Numbered from the stretch's first letter, positions 28,412-37,972 are shown. The stretch: DNA of 64,000 nt from RBG-16-66-20 sp035308765 (GCA_035308765.1 DATGGA010000040.1:118820-182819), one strand, 5' to 3'. Notes: a model not told the origin generated them from the letters alone. Numbers and translations are program-made.

Positions 28412-29311
28412 TTACTCGTAAGCCTTGGGATCGCCCGAGGACGTCGGATTCGCGACCACTTTCTTGAACGCCGCGCCCATCGGCAGGTTCAGGTTGATGC
28501 CCTTGGGCGGAATCGGATGCTCGAACCACTTCGAGTAGATGGCGTTGATCTGGCCGGACTTGTAGACCTCGGTCATCGCCTTGTCGGCGAGCGCCTTGAA
28601 GGCCTTGTCGTCCTTGCGCACCATGATGCCGTAGGGCTCGACCGAGGTCGCCTCGACGGAGATCGCGTAGTCGCCCGGCGTGCGCGAACTGGCGACCAGG
28701 CTGGCGAGCAGGATGTCGTCCATCGCGAAGGCGGCGGCGCGGCCGGTTTCGACCATCTGGAAGGCTTCCGGATGGCCGTTGGCGGAAATGATGTTCATGC
28801 CGAGGTTTTGCGCGGCGTTGATCTCGGTCATCCCTTTGATATTGGTGGTGCCCGCGGTCGAGACGATGGTCTTGCCCTTCAGGTCGGCGAGCTTGCTGAG
28901 GTTGGCGGACTTCTTGTAAACCCAGCGGTTGGCGGTGACGAAATGCGTGATCGTGAACCAGACCTGCTCCTGGCGCGCGATGTTGTTGGTGGTGGAGCCG
29001 CACTCCAGGTCGATGGTGCCGTTGGCCAGCAGCGGGATACGGTTGGCCGAGGTGACCAGCTGGTAGTTGACCTTGAGCGCCGGCATCTTCAGTTCTGCCT
29101 TGACCGCGTCGACGATCTTCGCGCACAGGTCCATCGCGTAGCCGATGGGCTGCTGCTTGTCGTCGTAATAGGAAAACGGCACCGAGGCGTCGCGGTTGCC
29201 GACGGTGATGCTGCCGCTGTCCTTGATTTTCTTCAGAGTGCCTTCCTGCGCGGCGGCGCCGAAGCTGACAAACAGGGCGGCCGAGCAGGCCAGCAGGGCA
29301 AGACGTTTCAT
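28412..29311 (-). CDS. gltI: Glutamate/aspartate-type ABC transporter substrate-binding protein
   Basis: 299 residues. A signal peptide (MKRLALLACSAALFVSFGAAA, cleaved near 21) precedes a family 3 periplasmic binding protein fold: ITVGNRDASVPFSYYDDKQQ, GYAMDLCAKIVDAVK, LECGSTTNNIARQ and FAMDDILLASLVASS. The dicarboxylic amino-acid-type GSTTNN motif supports glutamate/aspartate as substrate. GGAGGAATCA ribosome binding site before ATG 29311. It is the first intact gene of the import operon and is followed by an intercistronic terminator; upstream, 25 bp away, is the broken ggt. Confidence 0.93.
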   Translation of the reverse strand: MKRLALLACSAALFVSFGAAAQEGTLKKIKDSGSITVGNRDASVPFSYYDDKQQPIGYAMDLCAKIVDAVKAELKMPALKVNYQLVTSANRIPLLANGTIDLECGSTTNNIARQEQVWFTITHFVTANRWVYKKSANLSKLADLKGKTIVSTAGTTNIKGMTEINAAQNLGMNIISANGHPEAFQMVETGRAAAFAMDDILLASLVASSRTPGDYAISVEATSVEPYGIMVRKDDKAFKALADKAMTEVYKSGQINAIYSKWFEHPIPPKGINLNLPMGAAFKKVVANPTSSGDPKAYE

Positions 29312-29336
29312 TGATTCCTCCGATGTAATTGTCGAA

Positions 29337-31065
29337 TTATTGTAATGACCGGATGCGCGGTTGCCTAGCACCGTCAGGGAGCGCGCCCGCGCGCCGGCCT
29401 CCAAGCGCCGCGCCCTCGCGCCGGGGGTCGGCACCCCCGGCCAGTCCGCCGGGCGTGCGCATGATGCCCTGGGTTCCGCTCACCAGGTCGACCAAGGCCA
29501 CCGGGTGGCCCATGGCGCGCAGCGCGGCGGCCACCTTTTCGAGGGAAGAGCCGCGCTCGATCTCGGTTTCGCGGTTGCGGCTGCCCATGTTCGGTGCGGC
29601 GATCGCCTGCTGGATGGTCTGCTTCCAGTCGATGAAGGCGACCAGCGTCTTGGCGACGTAGTTGATGATCGCGGGGCCGCCCGCGGAGCCTGCCGCCAGT
29701 TGCAGCGTGCCGTCCGGCGCGAACACGAAGGTCGGCGCCATGGCGCTGCGCGGCCGCTTGCCCGGTTCGACGCGGTTGGCGAGCGGGCGGCCGCCTTCCT
29801 CCGGGATGAACGAGAAATCGGTGAGCTCGTTGTTGAGCAGGAAACCGTGCACGAAAATGCGGCTGCCGAATATCGACTCGATGCTGGTGGTCATGGCCAC
29901 CGCGTTGCCCTCGCCATCGACGATCGACAGGTGGCTGGTGCCGCCGACTTCCACGGTCGCATCCGTGCCGAGCGCGGCGCGCGCCCCAGCCGGCTTTCCC
30001 GGCAACGCGCGCAGCATGCTTTTTGCAGGGTTCACCAGCATTGCGCGCTCGCGCAAATATCCCGGATCTATCAATCCGGCCGTCGGCACCGGCACGAAAT
30101 CCGGATCGCCGACGTAGTAGTCGCGGTCGGCATAGGCCAGGCGCCCCGCTTCGGCGAACGTGCACCGCGCCGCTCGATCCCGGCCGCATTTCCGCCATCG
30201 GGAAGCGCTCCAGCACGCCGAGGATCCCGAGCACGGCGATGCCGCCGGAGCTCGGCGGCGGCATGCCGCAGACGCGATGCGCACGATAGTCGCCGCAGAT
30301 CGCTTCCCGTTCGATCGCGCGGTAGCCGGCGAGGTCCTGCTCCGTGATGTCGCCTGGTTTCGGCTGCGACGCCACCGCCGCGACGATGTCGCGGCTGATT
30401 TCGCCCGTGTAGAACGCATCCGGACCTTCCTCGGCCACGCGCCGCAGCACGGCCGCCAGTTCAGGATTCCTCAGAAGATGGCCGACGGGCAGCGGCCGGC
30501 CGTCGGAAAGGTAGAAATAGGCGCGCGCCGCGGCGTCGCGGGGCAGCAGGGGATCGGCGGCGATCAGGCGGTGCAGGCGCGGCGACACCGCGAAGCCTTC
30601 CTCCCCCAGCCGGATCGCGGGCTCGAACAGGCGGCGCCACGGCAGGCGGCCGTGCTTCGCATGCGCCATCTGCAGCATGCGCAGCACGCCCGGCACGCCG
30701 ACCGACAGACCCGAGCCGATGGCCTGCGGCAGCGTCATCGGCGCGCCGTCCGGGCGCAGGAAGCGGTCCGGGCGCGCCGCGGCCGGCGCGGCCTCGCGCC
30801 CGTCGTAGGCGGAGATCTTCTTTGCCGCCGCGTCCCAGTGCAGCAAGAAGGCGCCGCCGCCGATGCCGGAGGCCGACGGTTCGACAACATTGAGCACCAT
30901 CTGCACCGCGATCGCCGCGTCCACCGCGCTGCCGCCCGCACGCAGCATCTCGATGCCCGCGCGCGCCGCATGGGGATTGGCGGCGGCGACCATATACTCC
31001 GCGGCACCCGCCGGGGGCGCGGCGACGGCGAGCGCCAGCGCGAAAATTCGAAGGAGGCGGTTCAT
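29337..31065 (-). pseudogene. ggt: Gamma-glutamyltransferase, frameshifted
   Basis: Two frames together make one GGT of about 575 residues. From ATG 31065 the first frame gives a signal peptide and the large subunit (GGSAVDAAIAVQMVLNVVEP, GIGGGAFLLHWD, YDGREAAPAAA) up to SSGAVH. At about 30158-30164 (CACGTTC on the minus strand) it shifts to the frame that continues FAEAGRLAYADRDYYVGDP and the small subunit with the catalytic Thr of GGTSHLSIVD and GGPAIINYVAK. Homologues have two more bases here (one full codon between the His and Phe). The break falls before the self-cleavage site, so neither subunit pair can form unless frameshifting occurs. Sequencing error is the alternative. Confidence 0.82.
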
Positions 31066-31102
31066 GTCTCGGCGCGGGACTAAAATCCACGCAGCAGCCA
31101 GT

Positions 31103-32533
31103 ATGAACCACTCCACGCGCATCGAGCACGACCTGATCGGCGACCGGCAGGTTCCCGCCGGGGCCTACTACGGCGTGCACACGCTGCGGGCGCTGGAGAA
31201 TTTCCCGATCACGGGCACCTCGATCTCGATCTACCCGGACCTGGTGGTCGCGCTCGCCTGCCTGAAGCAGGCCGCCGCCATCGCCAACCGCGACCTCGGC
31301 ATGCTGGACGGCGAGCGCGCGGATGCGATCGTACGCGCCTGCGAGGAAATCCGCGGCGGCGCGCTGCTGGACGAATTCGTGGTCGACGTGATCCAGGGCG
31401 GCGCCGGGACCTCGACCAACATGAACGCCAACGAGGTGGTCGCCAACCGCGCGCTCGAGCTGCTGGGCGCGAAGAAGGGCGAATACGGCCGCCTGCATCC
31501 GCTCGACCACGTGAATCTCTCGCAGAGCACCAACGACGTCTATCCGACGGCGGTCAAGCTGGCGCTGCAGTTCGGCCTGCGGCGCCTGCTCGGCGAGATG
31601 GCTTTCCTGCGCAAGGAGTTCGAGTTGAAGGCGGCGGAATTCTCCGCGGTGCTCAAGATCGGCCGCACCCAGCTGCAGGACGCGGTGCCGATGACGCTCG
31701 GCCAGGAATTCTCCACCTACGCCGTGATGCTGCAGGAGGACGAGAGCCGCCTCGGCGAGGCGGGCGGCCTCGCGCGCGAGATCAACCTCGGCGCCACCGC
31801 GATCGGCACCGGCATCAACGCGCACCCCGAGTACGCGCAGCGCGTCACGCGCATCCTGTCCGAGCTTACCGCCGTCGAATTCATCGTCTCGCCCAACCTG
31901 ATCGAGGCGACGCAGGACGCGGGCGCCTTCGTGCAGCTCTCGGGCGTGCTGAAGCGCGTGGCGGTGAAGCTCTCCAAGGTCTGCAACGACCTGCGCCTGC
32001 TGTCCTCGGGGCCGCGCGCGGGCCTGGGCGAAATCAACCTGCCGGCGGTGCAGGCGGGTTCCTCGATCATGCCGGGCAAGGTGAACCCGGTGATCCCCGA
32101 GGTGGTGAACCAGATCGCATTCGAGGTGATCGGCAACGACATCACCGTCACCATGGCGGCCGAGGGCGGGCAGCTGCAGCTGAACGCCTTCGAGCCGGTG
32201 ATCGCGCACAGCCTGTTCAAGAGCATTTCGCACCTGGCGGCGGGTTGCCGCGTGCTGGGCGAACGCTGCGTGCGCGGCATCACCGCCAACCGCGATCGCG
32301 CGCGCGAGCTGCTGGACGCGTCGACTGCGCTGGTGACCGCGCTCAACCCCTACATCGGCTACGCGCGCTCCAGCGAAATCGCCAAGGAGGCGCTCGCCAC
32401 CGGCAGGCGCGTCTACGACCTGGTGCTGGAGAAAAAGCTCATGACCCGCGAAGACCTGGAGGCGCTGCTGCAGCCCGAAGTGCTCACCCGGCCGCATTTC
32501 AGCACCGTGCACAAGCCGAAAACCGACCAGTAG
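31103..32533 (+). CDS. aspA: Aspartate ammonia-lyase (fumarase/aspartase superfamily)
   Basis: 476 residues, the length of AspA. The superfamily signature GSSIMPGKVNP lies near residues 322-332, and the TSTNMNANEVVANRA and NLSQSTNDVYPTA blocks are intact. It converts aspartate to fumarate and ammonia in the cytoplasm. Fumarase class II is the alternative, but the ending PEVLTRPH and AGTSTNMNANEV are closer to aspartases. It is divergent from ggt across 37 bp, with a TAAAAT-like -10 hexamer in that gap. Together with gltIJKL it fits uptake and use of acidic amino acids as carbon and nitrogen source. Confidence 0.87.
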   Translation: MNHSTRIEHDLIGDRQVPAGAYYGVHTLRALENFPITGTSISIYPDLVVALACLKQAAAIANRDLGMLDGERADAIVRACEEIRGGALLDEFVVDVIQGGAGTSTNMNANEVVANRALELLGAKKGEYGRLHPLDHVNLSQSTNDVYPTAVKLALQFGLRRLLGEMAFLRKEFELKAAEFSAVLKIGRTQLQDAVPMTLGQEFSTYAVMLQEDESRLGEAGGLAREINLGATAIGTGINAHPEYAQRVTRILSELTAVEFIVSPNLIEATQDAGAFVQLSGVLKRVAVKLSKVCNDLRLLSSGPRAGLGEINLPAVQAGSSIMPGKVNPVIPEVVNQIAFEVIGNDITVTMAAEGGQLQLNAFEPVIAHSLFKSISHLAAGCRVLGERCVRGITANRDRARELLDASTALVTALNPYIGYARSSEIAKEALATGRRVYDLVLEKKLMTREDLEALLQPEVLTRPHFSTVHKPKTDQ

Positions 32534-32536
32534 GGC

Positions 32537-33142
32537 ATGAACGAGGTCAGCCGTCTCACGCTGGCGCATTACGACCAGCGCGCGGAAGAATTCTGGAGCC
32601 GCACGCGCAACCACGACGTGCGCCAGAACATGGACGCGCTGCTGCAGGCCATCGAGGGCGTGCCTCCCTTTGCCATTCTCGATTTCGGCTGCGGCCCCGG
32701 CCGCGACCTCAGGACTTTCACGGCGCTCGGCCACGTCGCGGTCGGCGTCGAGGGCTCGGCGCGCTTTGCCGCCATGGCGCGCGCATACAGCGGCTGCGAG
32801 GTCCTGCAGCAGGATTTCCTGAAGCTCGACCTGCCGCCGGAGCGATTCGACGGCGTATTCGCCAACGCTTCGCTGTTCCATGTCCCGGGCCGGGAATTGC
32901 CGCGCGTGCTGCTGGAATTGCGCGCGGCGCTGAAACCGGGCGGCGTGCTGTTCAGCTCCAATCCGCGCGGCGGCAACGAGGAAGGCTGGAACGGCGGGCG
33001 TTACGGCGCCTATCACGACCTGGAGGCCTGGCGCCGCTACCTGACTGCCGTCGGATTCGCCGAGCTTTCCCACTACTACCGGCCGCCGGGGTTGCCGCTG
33101 GAACAGCAGCCCTGGCTCGCGAGCGTCTGGCGTCGGCGATAA
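32537..33142 (+). CDS. Class I SAM-dependent methyltransferase
   Basis: 201 residues. SAM-binding motif I ILDFGCGPGRDLRTF at about 47-61, then VGVEGSARFAAMARAY and the post-motif FDGVFANASLFHVP. The first 40 residues form a helical cap (LTLAHYDQRAEEFWSRTRNHD). The substrate is unknown. Starts 3 bp after the aspA stop, so it is co-transcribed; the following CoA-ligase gene begins 7 bp later. Confidence 0.88.
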   Translation: MNEVSRLTLAHYDQRAEEFWSRTRNHDVRQNMDALLQAIEGVPPFAILDFGCGPGRDLRTFTALGHVAVGVEGSARFAAMARAYSGCEVLQQDFLKLDLPPERFDGVFANASLFHVPGRELPRVLLELRAALKPGGVLFSSNPRGGNEEGWNGGRYGAYHDLEAWRRYLTAVGFAELSHYYRPPGLPLEQQPWLASVWRRR

Positions 33143-33149
33143 TGGCGAT

Positions 33150-35123
33150 ATGGAACCGCGCATTTCACCCATCTGGGCACCGACCGAGCAGGCGATCGAG
33201 CAGGCGCAGATCACGCAGTTTGCGCGCCACGTCGTGCGCAAGTACAAGCTCGAGCTGAACACCTATCCCGAGTTCTACCAGTGGACCATCGATAACCTGG
33301 AAGAATTCTGGTCCGAAGTCTGGGACTGGTGCGGCGTCATCGCCTCCCGCAAGGGCGGCACGGTGCTCCTGGACGGCAACAAGATGCCGGGCGCGAAATG
33401 GTTTCCGGACGCGCGCCTGAATTTCGCCGAGAACCTGCTCAAGCGCGGCGACCAGGGCGACGCCTTCGTGTTCTGGGACGAGCGCGGCTTCCAGCGCCGC
33501 GTCAGCTACTCCCAGCTGACCAGCGACGTGTCGCGCGCCCAGCAGGCGCTGGCCCAGCTCGGCCTGCGCCCCGGCGACCGCGCCGCCGCCTTCATCCCGA
33601 ACATGCCCGAGACCGGGATGCTCGCGCTCGCCGCGCTTGCGGACGGCATCGTATGGTCGTCCTGCTCGCCTGATTTCGGCACCAGCGGCGTGCTCGACCG
33701 CTTCGGCCAGATCGAGCCCAAGATCCTCTTCGTCGCCGACGGCTACCGCTACGGCGGGCGCGAATTCGACGTCCTCGAGCGCGTGGCGAAAATCGCCGAG
33801 GGCCTGCCCAGCCTGCGCAAGATCGTGGTGGTGCCGCACTTGCGGCCGCGGCCCGACGTCTCCGACATCCCGAAGGCGGTGCTGCTGGAGGAATGGCTGC
33901 GGAAATTCTCGCCGGGCGAAATCAAGTACGCCCAGCTGCCGTTCGAGCACCCGGCCTACATCCTGTTCAGCTCCGGCACCACCGGCACGCCGAAATGCAT
34001 CGTGCACGGGGCGGGCGGCGCGCTGCTGCAATCGCTGAAGGCGCTCAAGCTCCACTACGACATCCGGCCGGGCGACCGCTTCTTCTATTTCTGCACCACC
34101 AACTGGGTGGTCTGGAACATCCTGTTCCACGCGCTGGCGGCGGAAGCGACGGTGATGATGTACGACGGTTCGCCCTTCGAGAGGAACGGCAGGATCCTGT
34201 TCGACTATGCCGAGAAGGAGCGCATCACCCACTTCGGCACCTCGGCGAAATTCATCGATGCGCTGGAAAAGCGCGGCCTGGCGCCGATCGAGACCCACCG
34301 CTTCCCGGAGATGCGCATGATCATCTCCACCGGCTCGCCGCTGGTGGCCGAGAGCTACGACTACATGTACTCGAAAGTGAAGGCCGACGTCTGCCTTGCC
34401 TCGATCTCGGGCGGCACCGACATCATGGCCGCCTTCGCCGACGGCAACCCGGTGCTGCCGGTCTACCGCGGCGAAATCCAGTGCCGGTCGCTCGGCACCG
34501 CGGTCGAGGTGTACAACGAGGCCGGCGAACCCGTCGTCGGCGAGAAGGGCGAACTCGTCTGCACCAGGCCCATCCCCTCGATGCCGCTGGGTTTCTGGAA
34601 CGACAGGGGCGGCGAGAAATACCGCAGCGCCTACTACGACAAATTCCCCGGCGTCTGGACCCACGGCGACTGGTGCGAGCTCACCGGGCGCGGCACCATG
34701 ATCGTCTACGGCAGGTCGGACGCCACGCTCAACCCCGGCGGCGTGCGCATCGGCACCGCCGAAATCTACCGCCAGGTGGAAAAGATCGACGAAGTCGAGG
34801 AATCGGTGGCCATCGGCCAGCTCTGGCCGCCCGACAAGCCCACCGACACCCGCGTCGTGCTTTTCGTCCGCCTGCGTCCGGGATTCGTCCTGGATGAAAA
34901 AACGGTGGAAAAAATAAAGGCGCGCATCCGCGACAACACGACGCCCCGCCATGTCCCCGCGAAGATCGTCCAGGTGCCGGATATTCCGCGCACCAAGAAC
35001 GGCAAGGTGGTCGAACTCGCGGTGAAATCCGTTGTCCACGGCATGTCCGTGGGCAACACCGACGCGCTCGCCAATCCCGAAGCCCTGGAACTGTTCAGGG
35101 ACCTGCCCGCCCTTGCCAGCTGA
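33150..35123 (+). CDS. Acetoacetate--CoA ligase
   Basis: 657 residues, typical of acetoacetyl-CoA synthetase. The AMP-binding loop SSGTTGTPKCIVHG lies near residues 274-287, the A8/A10 region contains HGDWCELTGRGTMIVYGRSD, and the catalytic C-terminal Lys is in PRTKNGKVVELAVK near 613. The N-terminal FYQWTIDNLEEFWSEVWDW block separates it from acetyl-CoA synthetase. It activates acetoacetate with ATP and CoA. With the intracellular PHA depolymerase in this window it fits re-use of PHB breakdown products. Probable operon with aspA and the methyltransferase. Confidence 0.9.
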   Translation: MEPRISPIWAPTEQAIEQAQITQFARHVVRKYKLELNTYPEFYQWTIDNLEEFWSEVWDWCGVIASRKGGTVLLDGNKMPGAKWFPDARLNFAENLLKRGDQGDAFVFWDERGFQRRVSYSQLTSDVSRAQQALAQLGLRPGDRAAAFIPNMPETGMLALAALADGIVWSSCSPDFGTSGVLDRFGQIEPKILFVADGYRYGGREFDVLERVAKIAEGLPSLRKIVVVPHLRPRPDVSDIPKAVLLEEWLRKFSPGEIKYAQLPFEHPAYILFSSGTTGTPKCIVHGAGGALLQSLKALKLHYDIRPGDRFFYFCTTNWVVWNILFHALAAEATVMMYDGSPFERNGRILFDYAEKERITHFGTSAKFIDALEKRGLAPIETHRFPEMRMIISTGSPLVAESYDYMYSKVKADVCLASISGGTDIMAAFADGNPVLPVYRGEIQCRSLGTAVEVYNEAGEPVVGEKGELVCTRPIPSMPLGFWNDRGGEKYRSAYYDKFPGVWTHGDWCELTGRGTMIVYGRSDATLNPGGVRIGTAEIYRQVEKIDEVEESVAIGQLWPPDKPTDTRVVLFVRLRPGFVLDEKTVEKIKARIRDNTTPRHVPAKIVQVPDIPRTKNGKVVELAVKSVVHGMSVGNTDALANPEALELFRDLPALAS

Positions 35124-35174
35124 AGGCTGTAAGTTCCCGCCCCCGGCGGCGACTATCGCAAAAGGAGACATCAC

Positions 35175-35828
35175 ATGAGATTCCTGAACCTGCTTCTGAT
35201 CGCCGGCCTCGCGGCCTGCATGTCTTCCAGCGTGGCGGCCGGCCCCTTGCCGGATCCCGCGGCAGACGTACCGCTCGCCAAAGCCCCGGGTGCCGAAACC
35301 GCCGTGTTCGCGGGCGGCTGCTTCTGGGGCGTGGAAGCGGTGTTCGACAACGTGAAGGGCGTGAGCAAGGCCGTGTCCGGATACTCCGGCGGCACGCTAG
35401 CCTCGCCCAGCTACGAACAGGTCAGTTCCGGCACCACCGGGCATGCGGAATCGGTCAGCGTGACCTACGACCCCTCGAAGGTCACCTACGGCCAGCTGCT
35501 CAAGGTGTTCTTCGCCGTCGCGCACAATCCGACCGAACTGAACCGGCAGGGCCCGGACTCGGGCACGCAATACCGCTCGGCGATTTTCTACGCGAGCCCG
35601 GAGCAGCAGCGCGTGGCGCAGGCCTACATCGCGCAACTGCAGGCGGCGAAGGCGTTCCGCCAGCCGATCGTCACCGAGGTCACGCCGCTGAAGGCGTTCT
35701 ATCCTGCAGAGGGGTATCACCAGAATTACCTGGTACACAACCCGTACCAGCCCTATATCGTGATCAACGACCTGCCGAAGCTCGCGGCGCTGAAGAAGGA
35801 CCTGCCGGCGCTGTATTCCGGCAAGTAG
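35175..35828 (+). CDS. msrA: Peptide-methionine (S)-S-oxide reductase, exported form
   Basis: 217 residues. The catalytic GCFWG motif is at 48-52 (C49). A signal sequence precedes it with a possible lipobox around residues 10-15 (AGLAAC), so it may be a lipoprotein anchored to a membrane or simply periplasmic. It reduces oxidised methionine, needing an electron donor on that side of the membrane. AAAGGAGA ribosome binding site before ATG 35175. No msrB is adjacent. Confidence 0.9.
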   Translation: MRFLNLLLIAGLAACMSSSVAAGPLPDPAADVPLAKAPGAETAVFAGGCFWGVEAVFDNVKGVSKAVSGYSGGTLASPSYEQVSSGTTGHAESVSVTYDPSKVTYGQLLKVFFAVAHNPTELNRQGPDSGTQYRSAIFYASPEQQRVAQAYIAQLQAAKAFRQPIVTEVTPLKAFYPAEGYHQNYLVHNPYQPYIVINDLPKLAALKKDLPALYSGK

Positions 35829-35855
35829 CGTCGCGAACCGGCGGCCGGGGCAGGG

Positions 35856-36830
35856 CTAGTCGCCGGCCTTGATCCCGGCCTGCTTGATCACCTTCGCCCA
35901 CTGCGGAATCTCGCGCTCGATGACGGCCGCGAGTTCCGCGGGCGTGCCGCCGATGGCGTCGGCGCCGATGTCGTTCAGCTTCTTGCGTATCTCGGGCGTC
36001 GCCATGATTTTCGCGCTCTCGCGGTGCAGTCGGTCGACGATCGCCTGCGGCGTCCCGGCCGGCGCCATGAGCCCGAACCACGGCACCGCCTCGAAACCCG
36101 GATAACCGGATTCCGCCATCGTCGGAATATCCGGCGCGATCCCCGAGCGCTTGATCGACGTCACCGCGAACGCGCGCAGCTTGCCGTCGCGCACCAGCGG
36201 CAGCACGTTCACCACGTTGCCGAACGACATGCTCACTCGGCCCGCGAGCAGATCCGGCAGCAGCACGGTAGTGCCGCGGTAGGCAATCGGCTCGATCTCG
36301 AGCTTCGCCATCGACTTGAACAGCTCGGCCGCGAGATGCTGCGACGTCCCCGCGCCCGCATGTGCGTATGTGAGCTTGCCCGGCAGCGCTCGCGCCAGCG
36401 CGACCAGTTCCGGCAACGTCTTCGCCGGCGAACTGATCGGGACCACCAGAACATTCGCCGCGACAAACATCTGCGAGATCGGCGCGAAATCCTTGATCGG
36501 GTCGAAGCCGAGCTTGTCGTACATGCTCGGGCTGAAGATGAGCGAGCCATTGCCGACCATTCCGAGCGTGTAGCCGTCCGGAGCAGCCTTAGCGACGCGA
36601 AGCGCCCCAATGTTCCCACCCGCGCCGGTGACGTTCTCAACGACCACAGGCTTTGCTAACGCTTCGGCGAGCTTGTCCGCGAGCAGACGCGCGGCCACAT
36701 CCGGAGCTACACCTGGTGTGAATCCAACGAGGATACGTACCGGCTGCTCCGGGTAATTTTCTTGCGCGAATGCAGTGCCCGCGGCGAGAAGAATCGAAAG
36801 GACGGCAGCAATGTCGCAAATGATTTTCAT
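35856..36830 (-). CDS. Tripartite tricarboxylate transporter (Bug) substrate-binding protein
   Basis: 324 residues with a signal peptide (MKIICDIAAVLSILLAAGTAFA) and the Bug/TctC pattern: YPEQPVRILVGFTPG at the mature N terminus, VVVENVTGAGGNIGALRVAKAAPDGYTL and TYAHAGAGTSQHLAAELF. These periplasmic solute-binding proteins are very expanded in Burkholderiales. No tctA/tctB membrane partners are adjacent, so it is an orphan and the ligand cannot be read. Convergent with msrA. Confidence 0.92.
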   Translation of the reverse strand: MKIICDIAAVLSILLAAGTAFAQENYPEQPVRILVGFTPGVAPDVAARLLADKLAEALAKPVVVENVTGAGGNIGALRVAKAAPDGYTLGMVGNGSLIFSPSMYDKLGFDPIKDFAPISQMFVAANVLVVPISSPAKTLPELVALARALPGKLTYAHAGAGTSQHLAAELFKSMAKLEIEPIAYRGTTVLLPDLLAGRVSMSFGNVVNVLPLVRDGKLRAFAVTSIKRSGIAPDIPTMAESGYPGFEAVPWFGLMAPAGTPQAIVDRLHRESAKIMATPEIRKKLNDIGADAIGGTPAELAAVIEREIPQWAKVIKQAGIKAGD

Positions 36831-36877
36831 TGCACCTCTCTTCGATTTAGTGCGTTTTAACTTTGAATTTTGACGAC

Positions 36878-37186
36878 CTACGTTGCATCATGCTTCGATC
36901 GCCGTCCCTCTGCGTGCTTCCAACCTTTCGGAGCTTCAACGCCTACGAGCTTGAGTGCGGCGCACAGTTTGGGCTTGAGAAAGCGGTCGAGAGTTTCTGC
37001 GCAGTTGTGACACAGGACTAGGGCGTTTTCCGTCACATTGGGGCCACCGTCCGCTGCGGCGATGATATGTGCCACCTGCAGACCATAGTTATGAAGCGCA
37101 GGGATTTTAAACCCGCACATTTCACAACCTCCTTCCCATCGTTTTGCTTTTTCTAAGTGCTTAAAGACTGGTTCGCGAAATGGCAC
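36878..37186 (-). CDS. HNH nuclease-like domain protein
   Basis: 102 residues. Cys pairs CEMCG and LCHNC flank a conserved VAHIIAAADGGPNV, matching the zinc-supported HNH/His-Me finger fold (Cys4 with an active-site H in the AHII strand and N in VTENALVLCHNC). Start is a GTG with a strong AAAGGAGG ribosome binding site 6 bases upstream. The gene lies in the AT-richer patch and is separated from the convergent-direction neighbours by 188 bp of DNA without any gene. Small HNH proteins are found in homing elements, restriction systems and toxins; none of these is proved here. Confidence 0.75.
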   Translation of the reverse strand: MPFREPVFKHLEKAKRWEGGCEMCGFKIPALHNYGLQVAHIIAAADGGPNVTENALVLCHNCAETLDRFLKPKLCAALKLVGVEAPKGWKHAEGRRSKHDAT

Positions 37187-37374
37187 ACCGCCCTCCTTTC
37201 GCTGCGGGAAAGAATCAAGTCTGATCCTATTTCTGCCACCCTATTTCTGCCTCCAACAATTATTAGGAGGCGCATTCGGATTCCCTCTGATGCCAACGCA
37301 GAAGTGACCGATCTGCGTGATTTCCCGCGCAGGGCGGGTCGACTACCGAGTTAGCCTGATCCGCCTAAACGATC

Positions 37375-37536
37375 CTACTTTTTATTTCTCGGAGGTTGAG
37401 GAGGCGGCGGTGGAGGGATGTAGCCCTCGGTTATTGGGCGTGGACTGTCCCGCGTCGGACGGCGTGGCGGCGACGGCGGGCTTTGCGGGGACGACGGGGG
37501 TCGTCGTGGCGGAGACGGGGGTTTCTTGTCGGTCAT
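37375..37536 (-). CDS. Proline-rich small ORF overlapping a membrane-protein gene
   Basis: 53 residues (MTDKKPPSPPRRPPSSPQ... ending YIPPPPPPQPPRNKK), about 45% proline. It overlaps the end of the membrane-protein gene (37382-37972) in another frame. A GGGAG ribosome binding site lies 7 bases before ATG 37536, and the third frame ends in a TGA that overlaps that ATG (ATGA), as in coupled gene pairs. This suggests that the upstream protein may once have stopped there and that its present tail comes from a one-base frame change. Unproved; see findings. Confidence 0.4.
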   Translation of the reverse strand: MTDKKPPSPPRRPPSSPQSPPSPPRRPTRDSPRPITEGYIPPPPPPQPPRNKK

Positions 37537-37972
37537 TTCGCGCTCCCTTCGTAGAAAGATTGAAATTTGCAAACGCTGTTATGAAGCATACGCCCGCCAA
37601 GAACAGAATGGCTCCAACAGCGTTCAGTAAAGCTGTCCATCGGGCAAACGCGCCTCCTGGGCGCTGCTGATAGATGGTTCCATCATCCACTTGCTCGATG
37701 GCACGCCGCAATGCCAAGTGGCTCAAGTAGTACGACGTCAAAACAGCAAAGGTGCTGAATGCCCAAGCGAGCCACGCCGCAAAAAGAAAGGACGGACAGA
37801 GGATAGGGTTTGGACCAACAACGTCCCTTAGGAATACAAAGGAGATGCCAAGCGCACCTCCGGACAAGGAAAGGACAGTCTTGTCAAAATCTTCCTGGGA
37901 CTTTTGTTCCGCAGCGACCAGCCATTTTCGATAGTCAAGAAGCTGATCTGATTTACTGCTCTTCTCGTTCAT
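37382..37972 (-). CDS. Multi-span membrane protein of unknown function
   Basis: 196 residues. The soluble N terminus (SKSDQLLDYRKWLVAAEQKSQEDFDKTV) is followed by hydrophobic segments at about 33-50 (LSGGALGISFVFLRDVV), 57-85 (SFLFAAWLAWAFSTFAVLTSYYL) and 115-140 (LNAVGAILFLAGVCFITAFANF), then a low-complexity Thr/Ala/Pro/Ser tail. Ribosome binding site GGAG before ATG 37972. I do not recognise a characterised family; the layout resembles the small helical membrane proteins seen in some defence and accessory contexts, which is only a resemblance. Codon use looks less GC-rich than that of neighbours. Confidence 0.6.
   Translation of the reverse strand: MNEKSSKSDQLLDYRKWLVAAEQKSQEDFDKTVLSLSGGALGISFVFLRDVVGPNPILCPSFLFAAWLAWAFSTFAVLTSYYLSHLALRRAIEQVDDGTIYQQRPGGAFARWTALLNAVGAILFLAGVCFITAFANFNLSTKGARNDRQETPVSATTTPVVPAKPAVAATPSDAGQSTPNNRGLHPSTAASSTSEK

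Noticed and set aside
37225..37250. 12-base direct repeat (CCTATTTCTGCC twice, 2 bases apart) downstream of the HNH gene
   Set aside because: Only two copies, no adjacent tRNA, integrase or inverted repeat, so it is not evidence of an attachment site.
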